Of a stretch of DNA of 64,000 nt, positions 45,858 to 56,725 are shown piece after piece. Within the stretch, counting starts at the first letter, position 1. Every line of letters starts with the position of its first letter. This DNA comes from Davidsoniella eucalypti. Taxonomy: Eukaryota; Ascomycota; Sordariomycetes; Microascales; Ceratocystidaceae. Location: NCBI GenBank assembly GCA_004009845.1, contig RMBW01000020.1, forward strand, positions 186,001 to 250,000. Direction: 5' to 3'. Made by a program: the position numbers and the translations under genes. Below the pieces are notes generated by a model. The model did no database searches. It was given only the letters and a program-made list of their open reading frames with translations, and had not been told where the DNA came from.

Positions 45858-46611
45858 TTACAGGTTCAGGGCCTTAAGCAAAGCCTGGCCAATAGGCTTG
45901 GCAGACGCGGGGTTCTGGCCAGTGATGAGGTTGCCATCAACAACAACTTTTTCACCCCAGTCAGCAGCGGCCTTGCTGTAGTTGGCACCTTTGTTCTTCA
46001 TCTCAGTCTCCAGCATGAAAGGCATGTAAGGAGTGTATCCAGCGATATCCTCCTCAGAGTTGGAAAAGCCGGTGACATTCTTGCCCTTGACGATGGGCTC
46101 ACCATCAGCACCCTTGACGTTGACAAGAACACCAGGGCCGTGGCATACGGCAGCAACGGGCTTTCCAGCAGCGTAGAATTCAGCAATCAAGGCAATGGAG
46201 GAAGCGTCGGTAGCCAGATCGAACATGGGGCCGTGACCACCGGGGTAAAAGATGGCGGCGAACTCGGAAGAGCGGCCAACAAAGGTAGACAGCTTCTCGG
46301 TGTTCTCCCACTTATCTTTGTGGTTCTTGAAGAAGTTTTGCGATGAGTCGTCCTGGAAGGTCTTGACGGAGCCGGGATCGAGAGGGGCATTACCGCCGTT
46401 GGGCGAGGCGAAGACCATCTCAACCTTACCCTCAAGCTCATCGTAGGGGTGGGCGAGCTCAGGCTAGAGGTAACAAAGCTAGTTAGCAAATGACAGGGGG
46501 AGAGGAGCTAGAAGACAAGAAATGTAAACTCACCAGGAACCAGCCAGTGGGACGGTCCATCGCCTCGATTCTGCCGAACGAGGTCAGAACAATAAGAACC
46601 TTGGGAGCCAT
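45858..46611 (-). CDS. DJ-1/PfpI superfamily protein, HSP31-like glyoxalase III
   Basis: Members of this branch convert methylglyoxal to lactate without cofactor and protect against carbonyl and oxidative stress; some act as chaperones (known of the family). Exons 46611-46534 and 46463-45858 with a 70-bp phase-0 intron give 227 residues, the usual size for HSP31-like proteins. It starts APKVLIVLTSFGRIEAM and has PTGWFL joined across the intron to PELAHPYDEL. The nucleophile-elbow motif AAVCHGPG places the reactive Cys near residue 133 followed by His 134, and Glu 28 is the likely partner. GGHGP near 100-105 is also conserved. No signal peptide is seen, so a cytosolic location is likely. Confidence 0.92.
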
Positions 46612-46878
46612 GATGGATTGATAGAATTATTTGATGATTGATGTTTAGCTACGTGATGCTAATGAAGGTGGTGATGAAGTTTGAGTTGGATGAGGATGGA
46701 GTCGGATAAGGTTGGGAAGAAGAGGTTTATTTAATACTAGCAAAATCGATCATTGAAATACTTTCAGCTGATTGAACTTTCGATCTCTAAAGGCAACTTC
46801 CTGCATATACAAGTGGAGTCAGTCTTACATCTTGCTCCAATGCTCCATTTCTCATGACTTGCAACTGCTGTTTCGGTA

Positions 46879-47472
46879 CTAGCAAGATATATACTGGCGG
46901 GAAACAGCTCCAAGCCTGCTATCGAGCCAATCATAACTCCGAACCAGAGTAGCCGCCCGGAAAGCCACTTTCCTGTTTTAGTAACGTTGCCGCTTTTAAC
47001 TCGCCCTACTACATATTTACAACCTCGCTATTGCGGACAAACTAAAGGCGGAAGGCCGGCATTGCTGCTTAATTGCACGCACATATCTAGCCCGAAGAGA
47101 ATATTGTTTTGTAAGTAGAATTGTAAGCAGGGAAATTCCACGTGTTGGGAAGAGGAATCTAGTAATATCAAAGACCATTTTAATATTTGTCAAGCCGTAA
47201 TATTTCGATATATCTAGACAATTCATGCTAGTTGAAGTATTGGCTAGGTCATGTAAATCTAGTCAAAGGCTGTCTCGTCAAGCGACTTTCGCGTCTAAGG
47301 CTCGGCTTTGCATATAGAAGCCCTTACTTATTGATCATTAAGCTTCTTTGCGCTGCTATTAATATGCCAATAAGATACGACGTGAGCCAAAGAATCAGAG
47401 TCAACCGAGGACCGACATAGAGTTTAAGTCGTACTTAACATTCGTTATCTCCTCTTTGTTACATTGTTCCGC
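46879..47472. repeat. Dispersed repeat, copy 2 (594 bp)
   Basis: Partner of 2238-2791, same strand, about 44.6 kb apart. It is the longer copy. The 24 extra bases lie between two CTCGC direct repeats, so copy 1 may have lost them by slippage. GGTA occurs just outside the left edge and, after one G, outside the right edge, which is too weak to call a target duplication. Confidence 0.85.
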
Positions 47473-48326
47473 GGGTATTTATACGCCATAGCACAAAGCT
47501 ATATCAAATGTGATAAGCACAAGAAAGTGCTTGGGAGAAATGTAAACTATTGTAGACTCTAGAGGCTTACAAATATACACCATCCCGGATTTAGAGCCCA
47601 GGCATGACTTATGTTGCACTCAGCATCTTGGCACTTATTCTTTATATAAAGTATTCAAGTGAACTTTTATTGATTGTTACTCATTAAGGTTAGCAGATAC
47701 AAATGATGGACTATTACACAAACATGGTTACCGATATATATACCCTAACCCTAGCATATGAGTTACCAGAAATCTTCTACTACGAACCTTCCCTCCTACA
47801 ACCTTCGGGGGGGGTATCTTTGAGTTTAAGGTGCCTCCTCCTTTGTCCAAAGACGAAAAATTCCCCTTCGTCATGGGTTTTTAAGAGCGACCAGCACATA
47901 TCACCAATGTCGCTGTCCATTCATTGATTTATTTCAGGATGCACCGCTTTGTGAGGTCTTGAGCCTGTTTCTTCCCCTCTCGAGGGTCATTCTCACCAAC
48001 GACCGAACACCCTTTTCTCTACACTTTTTCGTAATCGCTGGTCTCCCGAGCCTCATCTCTGCTACTCAGAGATCCACACTCACACTCGGAGGGCAATACT
48101 TTGAAGGTTCCAGTTGCCCGACATTTCCGGCTCTTCTTGTGTTGTGCTTTGCACTTCATTTGTTCTTGCTTTCTGTGTTTTTCTGTTTTACTTTTTTAGT
48201 TCGGACCTCTATTATGAGGGGATCTTTGAGGACCATTAGGGTTTCTCGACGTCTAAAGATCCACTAGGGTCGGATCCACGTGATCTACATAAAGACGTAA
48301 AACGATAAATAAATAAAATAAATAAA

Positions 48327-48341
48327 TACCCGTCACTACAC
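48327..48341 (+). repeat. Left target-site duplication of LINE fragment
   Basis: TACCCGTCACTACAC, identical to 49160-49174. The two copies bracket the RNase H-bearing LINE fragment. It directly follows an AAATAAATA-rich tract that resembles the tail of a further LINE copy. Confidence 0.75.
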
Positions 48342-49159
48342 CACAGGAGGCAATTGTCGAGGCCAAGAAGCTTATTTAGACATTGAAAAATGGGCTGATA
48401 GGCAGAAAAGGTCTACTCCATCTGGACCCCCGGGCACAAGGGAATCGGCGGTAATGAGAGAGCCGATGCACTAGCAAAAGGCTCGGCCAAATGCACTCCG
48501 GAACACTCCATGTCTATTTACAGGTGGTTCAGGGAACATAAACAGGCAAAGTTTAAAGAATGGTTCTACGAGCAGGCAGCTATCACATGGAGAGGCGAGA
48601 AATGGGGTTTCCCTCTCCAGGTGAAGTCGCCATACCTGGGGGGACAAGAATCAGTCAAGGACAGGTACTGACCGCACTCTCTGATCATGGTGACTTCACA
48701 GATATCATGAGAGGTTTGGCCACGAGAACGCCACAATGGAATTCCACAGGTGTGGCAAGGAAAGGACCCACATTTGGACTTGTCGCAAAAGGCTGAAACC
48801 TTGGGGCAGAGTATTCACCAAAAAACTACTCATGACCACGAAAGGTAGAAGAACACTGGCAAAAAAGGCACAAAAACAGGCACAGCCACTGCAGAGAGAG
48901 TAGGGTTGAGGATCATGGAAACCTCTCTTCTTTTTCCTTTGTCTCATTAGTATTCATAATGATTTTTCTTTTCTTTTTGTTTTTGCTTTAAAAGGAGACG
49001 TAGGCGTTGCTACTGTAAAAGGGATGGATGCCAGTCTAGTCTGAGCAGTCCCGGATACTAGGAACATAGAAAACTGGTGCCAGAAAACACGGCCTCGCCC
49101 GGAGTCGAAAAGGAGCTCTTAGATAAATCTCTAGACTATAAATAAAATCATCATCATCA
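48342..49159 (+). mobile_element. 5'-truncated Tad-like LINE fragment (RNase H and C-terminal zinc knuckle)
   Basis: The frame from about 48395 encodes a ribonuclease H C-terminal part with WTPGHKGIGGNERADALA, typical of RNase H-bearing non-LTR elements in fungi. After a frameshift near 48700 it continues as HGDFTD and then a Cys/His knuckle (CGKERTHIWTCRK). A stop after QPLQRE is followed by about 250 bases of 3' UTR ending in a repeated TCA tail (ATCATCATCATCAT). The 5' truncation, repetitive tail and 15-bp flanking duplication fit target-primed reverse transcription. Confidence 0.85.
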
Positions 49160-49174
49160 TACCCGTCACTACAC
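49160..49174 (+). repeat. Right target-site duplication of LINE fragment
   Basis: TACCCGTCACTACAC, second copy. In the phase of the downstream LINE remnant it reads as coding sequence (TRHYTEVNQ), which suggests that the insertion went into or at the edge of that older element. Confidence 0.75.
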
Positions 49175-50748
49175 AGAGGTTAATCAAACTATAGACATTG
49201 ATGCAGCCCTTGCTGCTACCATGCCCCGCCGGACGAAGTCACCTCGCAGAGGCATTCCGTGGTGGGATGAAGAGTGCAATGAAGCCATTGGAGAGTACAA
49301 AGACGCACTCATCACATCAAGCTTTTGCCTTGCATATTCGAAATGTTGTGAGGCATGCAAAGAGATCCCTTTTGAGACAAAAAATTGCGGATGCCAACAA
49401 CCCTGAAAGCTTATGGCTAGATGGAGGCATCCCAACAACTCCTTGGGTAGCCCCCCACTCCGAGACAACGACACGACAGCTACCTCCCCTCTGGAAAAGA
49501 TGGACCTCCTGGCAAAGCATCCCCTCAATCGTGGAGACCTTTCTAAGGACCTGGATCCGTCCTCTTTCCACTCATCACCTCTGCGCAACATTGAGCTAGA
49601 TCTCGGCCCCAACCCAACGGAAGTCCGGAGAGCAGTCATCGGTGCGAAAAACGCCACCCCAGGCCGGGATGGCATTTCCGTTACCATTTTGAAAGCCCTC
49701 TGGGATGACCTGGAGCCATTCGTAACTCTGCTCTTTAATTTGTGCATAACATGGGGACACCACCCAGCGGCCTTCAAAGTCGCTGAAATAGTGATCATCC
49801 CCAAACCCGACAAAGACCCGTCTCTCCCCAGTTCTTGGCGACCCATTGCCCTCCTGCCCTGTCTTGGCAAAGGGCTGGAACGGCTAATCGCTAGAAAGAT
49901 CGCCCATTCGGCTATCGAGAACTCTATCCTTCACCCACAACAGTTTGGAGCCCTCCCGAAACGGAGTGCGACAGACCTTGTGGCCTGTGTCATCCATGAT
50001 ATAGAGAATAACTGGAGCGAGTGAAAGGCCTGCACTCTGGTGGCCATGGATGTCAAAGGAGCCTTTGACGCCATTCTCACCGGCAGCTCCAATGCCGCCT
50101 CCGTGAACAAGGCTGGCAAACTCGATAAAATGGGCCACAAACAGAAAATGCCGGCATAGCAAGATTCTCGGAAAAAGACATATCGTGCGGAGTCCCCCAA
50201 GGCTCTCCCATATCGCCCATCCTCTTCATGCTGTTCATTCAACCCCTCGTCAGCTCCAACAACTGCTTCAGTTACGCTGATTATGTTGCCATCTTAACTT
50301 CTGGAAAGACATTGTCCTCGTCTGCATATTTAGCCAGATGTGGCCAAAAGAATAAAGAAAACGGAGTTGAGTTTGCCCCACACAAAACCAAAGCGATTGA
50401 CTTCACAAAAGCCTGGTCAAAGCCTCACCCATCCATAAAGATTGGAGGAGTGGCCATCCACCCAAAAAGATATGAGATGGCTTGGTTTCTGACTAGACCC
50501 TGAACTTATATTTACCAAACATGTGGAGACATGTGCCTCAAAGGGACGCAAAGTTGCCAACTTCCTCAGGTCCCTCTGTTCTACAGTGTGGACAACGAGG
50601 ATCCCTAGGAAATAATCATGAAGTCTCAAACCATTTCTGTTTTCTACCCGAGAAAAACTTGACACATATTTAGTTTTCTAGTGTAGTGAAAAGGACCAAG
50701 GGAATGCCGCTATGCCATGTTAGAACGGCCGCCGGACAGATAGAACCT
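49161..50748 (+). pseudogene. Degenerate LINE remnant with reverse transcriptase domain
   Basis: Pieces in several frames match the region between endonuclease and RT, and the RT itself, of a Tad/jockey-like ORF2. 49161-49406 carries RGIPWWDEECNEAI; after a frameshift 49413-50024 carries TPGRDGIS, VIIPKPDKD, SSWRPIALLPCLGKGLERL and QFGALPKRSATDL. A TGA at 50022-50024, probably once TGG, precedes VAMDVKGAFDA (RT motif A). After another frameshift comes CGVPQGSPISPILF (motif B) and SYADYVAIL, where the second catalytic Asp of YADD is Tyr. No RNase H or tail follows in order. The element is inactive. The right limit is uncertain. Confidence 0.85.
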
Positions 50749-50865
50749 GACTGACTTGCTAAAGGTACGCTTCTAGCACAAGTTTCTAGTCAGTCTTGAG
50801 GCAAATAGTCTAAAATAATGTGTTCCTAGTTTCAAAACTAGCGTGCTCTATTGCGCCACGGATTG
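50749..50865 (-). other. Structured tRNA-like stretch
   Basis: On the minus strand TGGCGCAATAGAG resembles a pol III A box and is followed by a perfect anticodon-like hairpin, CTAGT-TTTGAAA-ACTAG, with TGA in the anticodon position. Further on, GACTGACT and AGTCAGTC form 8-bp arms enclosing a TGCTA/TAGCA hairpin. No matching acceptor stem or T-arm was found, so it is not a functional tRNA gene as read. It could be a tRNA-derived retroelement relic or chance structure. Confidence 0.3.
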
Positions 50866-51202
50866 ATATCTGCCAGACTTGCTCTAGGCATTGTTTTCTG
50901 TTTGTGAATTTCAATCTCTTCTTGATGGTCGTTTGTTTCTTCACTAACATTGTGGGTTGATTCCTCACCTTGTGACAGTTGCTTGTCTTTTCTTTTTGTT
51001 TGCTTATATCAACGCTTTGTATGAGACATCTGTTAATGGCAGGCAGTGAGATACCGGCAACTCCTCTTTGCCATATCTTTATCTGCTGAATAAACCCCTA
51101 AACCTAGCTTTACTAGACCCTTTGAACCGTCATTTTAGATATTCTACGAATAAGTTTCCGTGGCTTCTCACTATTCCGAGGGAATGCTTTGGATTGTTGG
51201 TT

Positions 51203-52815
51203 ATGACAACTTTAGAAACGGAGCCTCTTCTCAGGCCTAGAAATGACAGAGTTTTAGGGTCTCCGGGTGCGCTGCCCCGCTCCCGGCGCCATTTCATCAT
51301 CGGCCTATGCTGCCTATTCATGCTCATCACTATGATTAACCTCGCTATCATGAGCACATCTCTTGTCCAAGCTCAGGAAGAGTTTCTCTGTCGAACAATG
51401 GCTAATCTCGGAATTGCAACCCAGTGCAAGGACCAAGAGGTTCAGAACGAACTATCGATTATCCAGTCCTGGGCTGTAGTGTTCAGCCTGGTTCCATGCC
51501 TTATCATGTCAGTTCCATGTGGATTAGCAGCAGATAGATATGGCCGCAATATGGTATTGGGTACATCTTTGCTAGGCGTGACATTTTCCAACATATATAT
51601 CGCTATAATATGTAAGTGACTGCTTCATGGCACGTACTATTTGCCGTACTATCTTACTGACCTCTGGACTGGATATAGGTTCGCTTCCGGGGCTTGTTAA
51701 TCTCCGTTTAGTATGGGGTTCTGCACTATTTGGTCTTCTCGGGGGCGGTATTGCAATGTTTCCCACCATGCTATACACAATCGTTGCCGATGTCTGTGAC
51801 CCTAGCGAGCGATCAGTTGCCTTCTCTTGGCTTGGTGCCTCTCTCATGGGTGGCAGTCTTATTGGTGGTGGAATCACCTTTTGTCTGATAAGAATCGGAA
51901 CATGGGTGACTATCTACGTTGGCATAATCACCATGACCCTTCTTAGTCTATTCGGATTCTACATGCCAGAAACCCGGTCAGAGGCCGATTTAGCGTTGTC
52001 ACCGCCGCCCGAGCACACATCCCATTCCACCCACTGGCAAGATCTTGTCTTATCTACTAGGGCAGATCTTGGCCGCTTCAAAGAATTCTTACACTTACTG
52101 GCTAGCCGAGAACGCCAGGTTGGCCTCATGCTCATCAGTACGGTTCTCGTGACGTTTGGCGACTCGCAGGTTGTTTTACTCCAGTTTGTGACAAACAAAT
52201 TCAAATGGTCATGGGGAAAGGTAAGTTCTAAATCTTCATCAACTAACTAGCTGACCAGCAACACATACTAACTCGACTTTATATTGCTAGGCTGGTTTGT
52301 TGGTCAGTGTACAGTCAGCATGCAGTCTCACTCTACTCTTGATCGTGCTTCCAACTGCAACCAAGGTTTTACTCGGCTTCGTTGGCCCACGGACCAAAGA
52401 TCTCATTCTTGCTCGTGTCAGCATGGCCTTCAAGATCATCGGAATATGTGTCGTTGCGCGAGCGTCGCAGTCTGTGTGTCTATTTAGTGGTGTTGCTCTA
52501 TCAGCATTTGGATTCGGATACTCGATATTTGTCCGTGGCCTCATGACATCTATGGTGCCCCACAACAATGCTGTATTATATTCCCTTATTGGCTTCCTGG
52601 AGGGCGTAGGCATCGTTCTAGCTAGCCCTGTTATGGGTGCTCTATACCGACTGGGCCTTAAGCTGGGCGGTGATTGGCCGGGATTACCGTTTTTGCTGGC
52701 TGCCGGGCTTTATGTAGGCGCGCTTGTGATTGTAAGCAACATTGGCGTCCCAGAGGAAGATTCAGAGGTCGCACAGGAACAACAGAACAACTTTGCGGAA
52801 GTGCAGCAGGTTTGA
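51203..52815 (+). CDS. Major facilitator superfamily transporter (DHA1-like)
   Basis: Predicted proton-coupled plasma or vacuolar membrane transporter; substrate unknown. The ATG at 51203 is chosen because the frame upstream has no ATG. Exons 51203-51611, 51679-52220 and 52291-52815 join to 491 residues, the normal size for a 12-helix MFS protein. The first membrane segment is near residues 35-60 (FIIGLCCLFMLITMINLAI). Motif A of the family follows TM2 as GLAADRYGRNMVLG. Hydrophobic segments continue through SALFGLLGGGIAMF, WVTIYVGIITMTLL, the middle loop and the second half. The C-terminus is short and Gln/Glu-rich. Introns are 67 and 70 bp. It lies just after the LINE island, but its own frame is intact. 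Confidence 0.88.
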
Positions 52816-53354
52816 AGGCCTCTCCCACGAAATCAGTATACTGCGCCGCTTTGGTGAATCATTTCAGTAGGCAGTATGTACATAAAGTAAGTAACAGCAT
52901 GTTTGACAAGTATTCGTAGTTAAAAGTCGTTTTATTATCTTTCAATTTATTTTGCCATACAATATGTTTTTCTGGTCAAAGTGCTTGTAAGTGAGTGACA
53001 TGGTGCTAAATCAACAATAACTATGAATGCCAGTACATTCATGGACCCACAAATAAGTTGGCACTGTTGAATAAATCAGCGCTCCAAATCCAGCCTCGCA
53101 AGCCATAATTCCTCCCACCATAGGCAAAGACAGTACCAAGCTTAAAGTGGCCATGAGTTGAGAAGTTCACTTTAAACGATCTGCCCATAAAATATCATCT
53201 TGGAACATAATTGAGCTTTATTTCCTCCACGCCGTTTAACCTGCCGTTCCAAACGACACCTTTCACCGCCCAACCTACCATCAGTCACACATCATAACCC
53301 GACCATTTCAGACTACTACATCGATTCAATATAGCCCATCGGCCACCCACAACC
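52816..53354. other. MFS-TAF6 intergenic region
   Basis: About 540 bases between tandem genes, AT-rich with a C/A-rich stretch directly before TAF6. No feature is recognised. Confidence 0.5.
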
Positions 53355-54832
53355 ATGGCCGGCGAAGAGCCCAAGCTGCTATGGAACTCGGAGAATGTGC
53401 GCGACGTAGCCGAGTCTGTCGGAATCTCCAACATTGGCGAAGAAGCGTTGCGAACTCTGACGCAAGATGCTGAGTACCGCCTTGGCCAGGTCATTATAGA
53501 GGCGCTGCGCTTCATGCGCGCATGTGGGCGCACGTCTTTGACGGTCAGCGATGTTTCTCTAGCCCTCAAGATCTTGGATGTTGAGCCACTCTACGGCTAC
53601 GATTCGACGCGGCCTCTACGCTATGGTGAAGCCAGTCTCGGCCCTGGTCAGCCACTGTACTATATCGAGGACGAGGAGGTGGATTTCGAAAAGTTGATCA
53701 ACGCGCCGCTACCCAAAGTGCCCCGCGATACCATGTTCACCGGTATGCTTCTAAATTTGTTATAGCTTCAGATGAACCGCAGCAGGAAAAGATTTTGAAC
53801 GGAATACTAACCAGCAATATTCTTTGTATAGCACACTGGCTCGCTATCGAAGGCGTCCAACCAGCCATACCCCAGAACCCCGTCTTCTCCGAATCGCGCT
53901 CCCACGAACTTGTTCCCAAGGGCACTGGCGCTAACCCAGCGCTCTCAGCACTAGCCGGAAACGACGGCGCCCCTCTCAAGCCATCCGTTAAGCACGTTAT
54001 TAGCAAGGAGATGGTCCTCTACTTCGACAAGATTCAAGCCGCTATTCTCGACGAGACTAACGATGAAGAAGTCGAGCGGCTACGCCAAGCTGCTCTAGCC
54101 TCTGTCCGCGACGACCCGGGCTTGCACCAACTGGTGCCGTACTTCATCAACTATATCGCTAACCAGGTCACCCACCGCCTGGATGACCTCTTTGTGTTGC
54201 GTCAGATGATGGAGTTGACCAATGCACTCATATCCAACACCTCGTTATTCCTCGACCCGTACGCCAGCCCTATCTCGTCGCCAGTGCTCACGTGTCTGAT
54301 GGCCCGTAAGCTGGGGGCCGAAGATTCAATGGCTAGCACTAGCGCCCAGTACCACCTACGCGAATTCGCAGCTTCACTAGTCGGCAAGCTTGCTGCCCGA
54401 TATGCCACATCCAACCACCTTCTGCGTCCCAAGTTGACGCGCACTTGCTTGAAGTACTTTCTAGACCCCAGCAAGCCTATACCCGTGCTTTACGGTGCGA
54501 TTCTAGGTCTTGCTGCTGCAGGCGGCCCCGAATCTATCCGTATCCTGGTCCTCAAAACCCTTCGGGACTTCGACTCCGCTGTCCTAGTGCCTCTCAAAGA
54601 AAAGGGTCCTGAGCGCTCTATTGACTACGAGATGCTACTAGGCGCTATAGTTCAGACCGTACAGTCGATCACCGGCTCAGAAATCAGCGTTGAAACAAAC
54701 GGCACAAATGGTGAAGCATCTCAGGCAAATGATATCATTGAGTTCCTCGGTAAAAACATCGGTGAGCGGGTATTGCAACTAGGTAATCATCGTCTGAACA
54801 AGTTGGTACTGGATGCACGGTACATCGACTAA
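53355..54832 (+). CDS. TAF6: Transcription initiation factor TFIID/SAGA subunit 6
   Basis: Histone-fold TAF that pairs with TAF9 in the core of TFIID and SAGA, in the nucleus (known of the family). Exons 53355-53742 and 53832-54832, with an 89-bp phase-1 intron ending TATAG, give 462 residues. The H4-like histone fold occupies roughly residues 5-75 (WNSENVRDVAESVGI, DAEYRLGQVIIEALRFMR, SDVSLALKILDVEPLYGY). The linker LYYIEDEEVDFEKLINAPLP leads to AHWLAIEGVQPAIPQNP, the conserved joint to the C-terminal HEAT-repeat domain, which continues to about residue 425. The splice joins MFT to AHW exactly as in homologues. It converges with SDH3. Confidence 0.96.
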
Positions 54833-55531
54833 GATATATCTTTGTGTAAACATGTTATGACTTTGGTGGATAAAATCTTGGCTCACGAAGTGGTTTTGGG
54901 TGCGATGCTTGTTTGGTTATCTTTTCTTTTTTCTTCTTCATAATTTTCTTTTATGGTTTGGGTTCGTGCTATCTTTTTTTTCTAGCACGACCATTTATTC
55001 ATCTTGACTTTCTCTGTTTAGTATATCATCAGGCGTTATCTATAAGGTGGTTTAATTCTTCGAGGGTTCACACATCAGTCCATGAAACAAGCTCGGATTC
55101 AGTTATCCTTTTTGCTGTCATCTCAATGGTAGGTTAATATCAAATCGTCAATAATAGAAAGAGATGTTCTTTTTCTTTATATTTTTTTTTCCTTTTTCTG
55201 AATTGCTCCCACGTTTTGAATCCCACGAAATATGTGGAAATTTCTGGTGTTTGACTGGTTGAACCATAACGTGATTGCTATATATCTTCTGAATTCTAGA
55301 TGAACCCAACCATGACAAGAAAAGAAAGTGATAAAATGAAGACAATGGGGGTGATAACAAGCAAGGAACGCCCTTGGAGTAAACTAAGTGGTGATAGAAC
55401 AAAGGGCCAGTCATTGTTTTATGACTCGCCTCTGTCTAACATCACATACGTACATGGAACAAAACAAGACAAACAAAAAAGACGACAAACGAAAACATTA
55501 TTCTATATTTCCTACCGGTGAAGGTATGGGC
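54833..55531. other. TAF6/SDH3 convergent 3' region
   Basis: About 700 bases, T- and A-rich, with presumed 3' UTRs on both sides. Short frames here have no motifs. Confidence 0.5.
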
Positions 55532-56725
55532 TTAGTAGAAGAAAGCGATGTAGGCAGCAAGGATGGTCGATGAAGACCAAATCAGAACATCGAACTTCTT
55601 GATCTGAGACTTGGAGAAGCCCAGAAGAACATCGTAAGTCAGATGTCTAATGCCGTTGATGAAGTGGAAGATGAAAGGGAAGCCAAAGAAGAACTTAAGG
55701 CCGCCCTTGACAGCCAATGGCAGACCAGCAGCGAAAGCTACTAGAGACGCCGACTCAAGGTGCCAGCCTAGCAGCGGCGCCGCCAAGTACGCAGTGCCGA
55801 AGAGGTATAGGGGGCCAGACAGAAGACTGCCAGTCACGCGGTGCCAGATCGAGGGAGTGAAGAAGGTTTGTGCCGGCTGGTAGATAGTCAGATGAGGCGA
55901 CACGGGACGCTGCAAACGCTGGTTGGCTAGAATGTCCTGGGCCTGTGCCTGGGTAGCCTTTTCGATGATAGCGGAGCTGTGAATATTATACAGGTGGTTA
56001 GCTAAAGAAGGAACGTGGTAGCAATAGTCAATGGCCGTGGGTAGGGTCCGGTGGTTAGGCCGGCTGGATATGGGGAACGTTCGGGGTCTGGCGGTGCCAT
56101 TCGAGCTTGGTGACGAAGGAAGGGCCAACTTAGCGGCCCGAGATACCATGATATCTAAGAGTGAGTGAAACACACCGAGAGGAGGAAGTAGAGAAAGCCG
56201 AAGCTAGAAGAATTTGAGGAAGGCGGTTGTTAGTGATGCCAACGCTAGGGCGCATCGAAGCTATGGGAGGCGTGACGGGTTAGTAATTGGATCGGTAGAT
56301 TGATAGGTATCCCATTGTGTTTCGTTCTATTTCCAATTATGAGGAGAGCTTTGTTTACTACAGGCCAAGAGCATTTCGAGTTGCCATTGTTGAAATTGAG
56401 CGTGTGTCGCACGACCAAGAGCTTGTCAAAGACCTCGGATTGTCTCGATATAGTAAGCGCATCGTGGGCTGCAGTCAATTGTCGATAATTACAGGTACGG
56501 TGCCATATAGTAGCTTTCTCGAGAGCTAGTATTACCGTCCGAGTTGCAATGCATCCAATGGCAATAGTCGAGGTCGTCAGATGATCTTGGATCGGTAGAA
56601 GAGAAGCCGGTTCATAATCGGGATAGTTTCGGAACACAGGTTGGTGATTATAATTCATATTGCAGGTGTTGGGGGAGTAATAACTTACTGCGCAGAGCAG
56701 TCAAACCCATCCGCGGAGCAGCCAT
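55532..56725 (-). CDS. SDH3: Succinate dehydrogenase cytochrome b560 subunit
   Basis: Inner-membrane anchor of respiratory complex II that helps bind heme b and ubiquinone (known of the family). Exons 56725-56689, 56260-56176 and 55976-55532 join to 188 residues. The N-terminus is a mitochondrial presequence rich in Arg, Ser and Ala (MAAPRMGLTALRTSMRPSVG). The mature part carries RPVSPHLTIYQP, the quinone-site SIWHRVTG, and HFINGIRHLTYD with the heme-ligand His. Three hydrophobic helices follow that order. Introns are 428 and 199 bp, far longer than others in the window. I chose the splice at TCTCG/GTGTGT because it joins the presequence to SAIIEKATQAQAQDIL in frame. Confidence 0.92.

Larger units (their letters stand above)
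46612..51202. other. Repeat-rich intergenic island between DJ-1-like and MFS genes
   Basis: About 4.6 kb with no intact gene. It contains dispersed repeat copy 2, an A/T-rich tail ending at 48326, a 5'-truncated LINE fragment with target duplication, an RT-bearing LINE remnant and a structured tRNA-like stretch near 50.75-50.86 kb. The segment 47473-48300 is unassigned. Confidence 0.75.

Noticed and set aside
47738..47755. Telomere-like CCCTAACCCTA
   Set aside because: Only about two units, internal, with no array or subtelomeric context; chance is enough.
51068..51202. 45-codon upstream extension of the MFS transporter
   Set aside because: It opens with TTG and has no ATG; the first in-frame ATG is at 51203, just before the expected cytoplasmic N-terminus.
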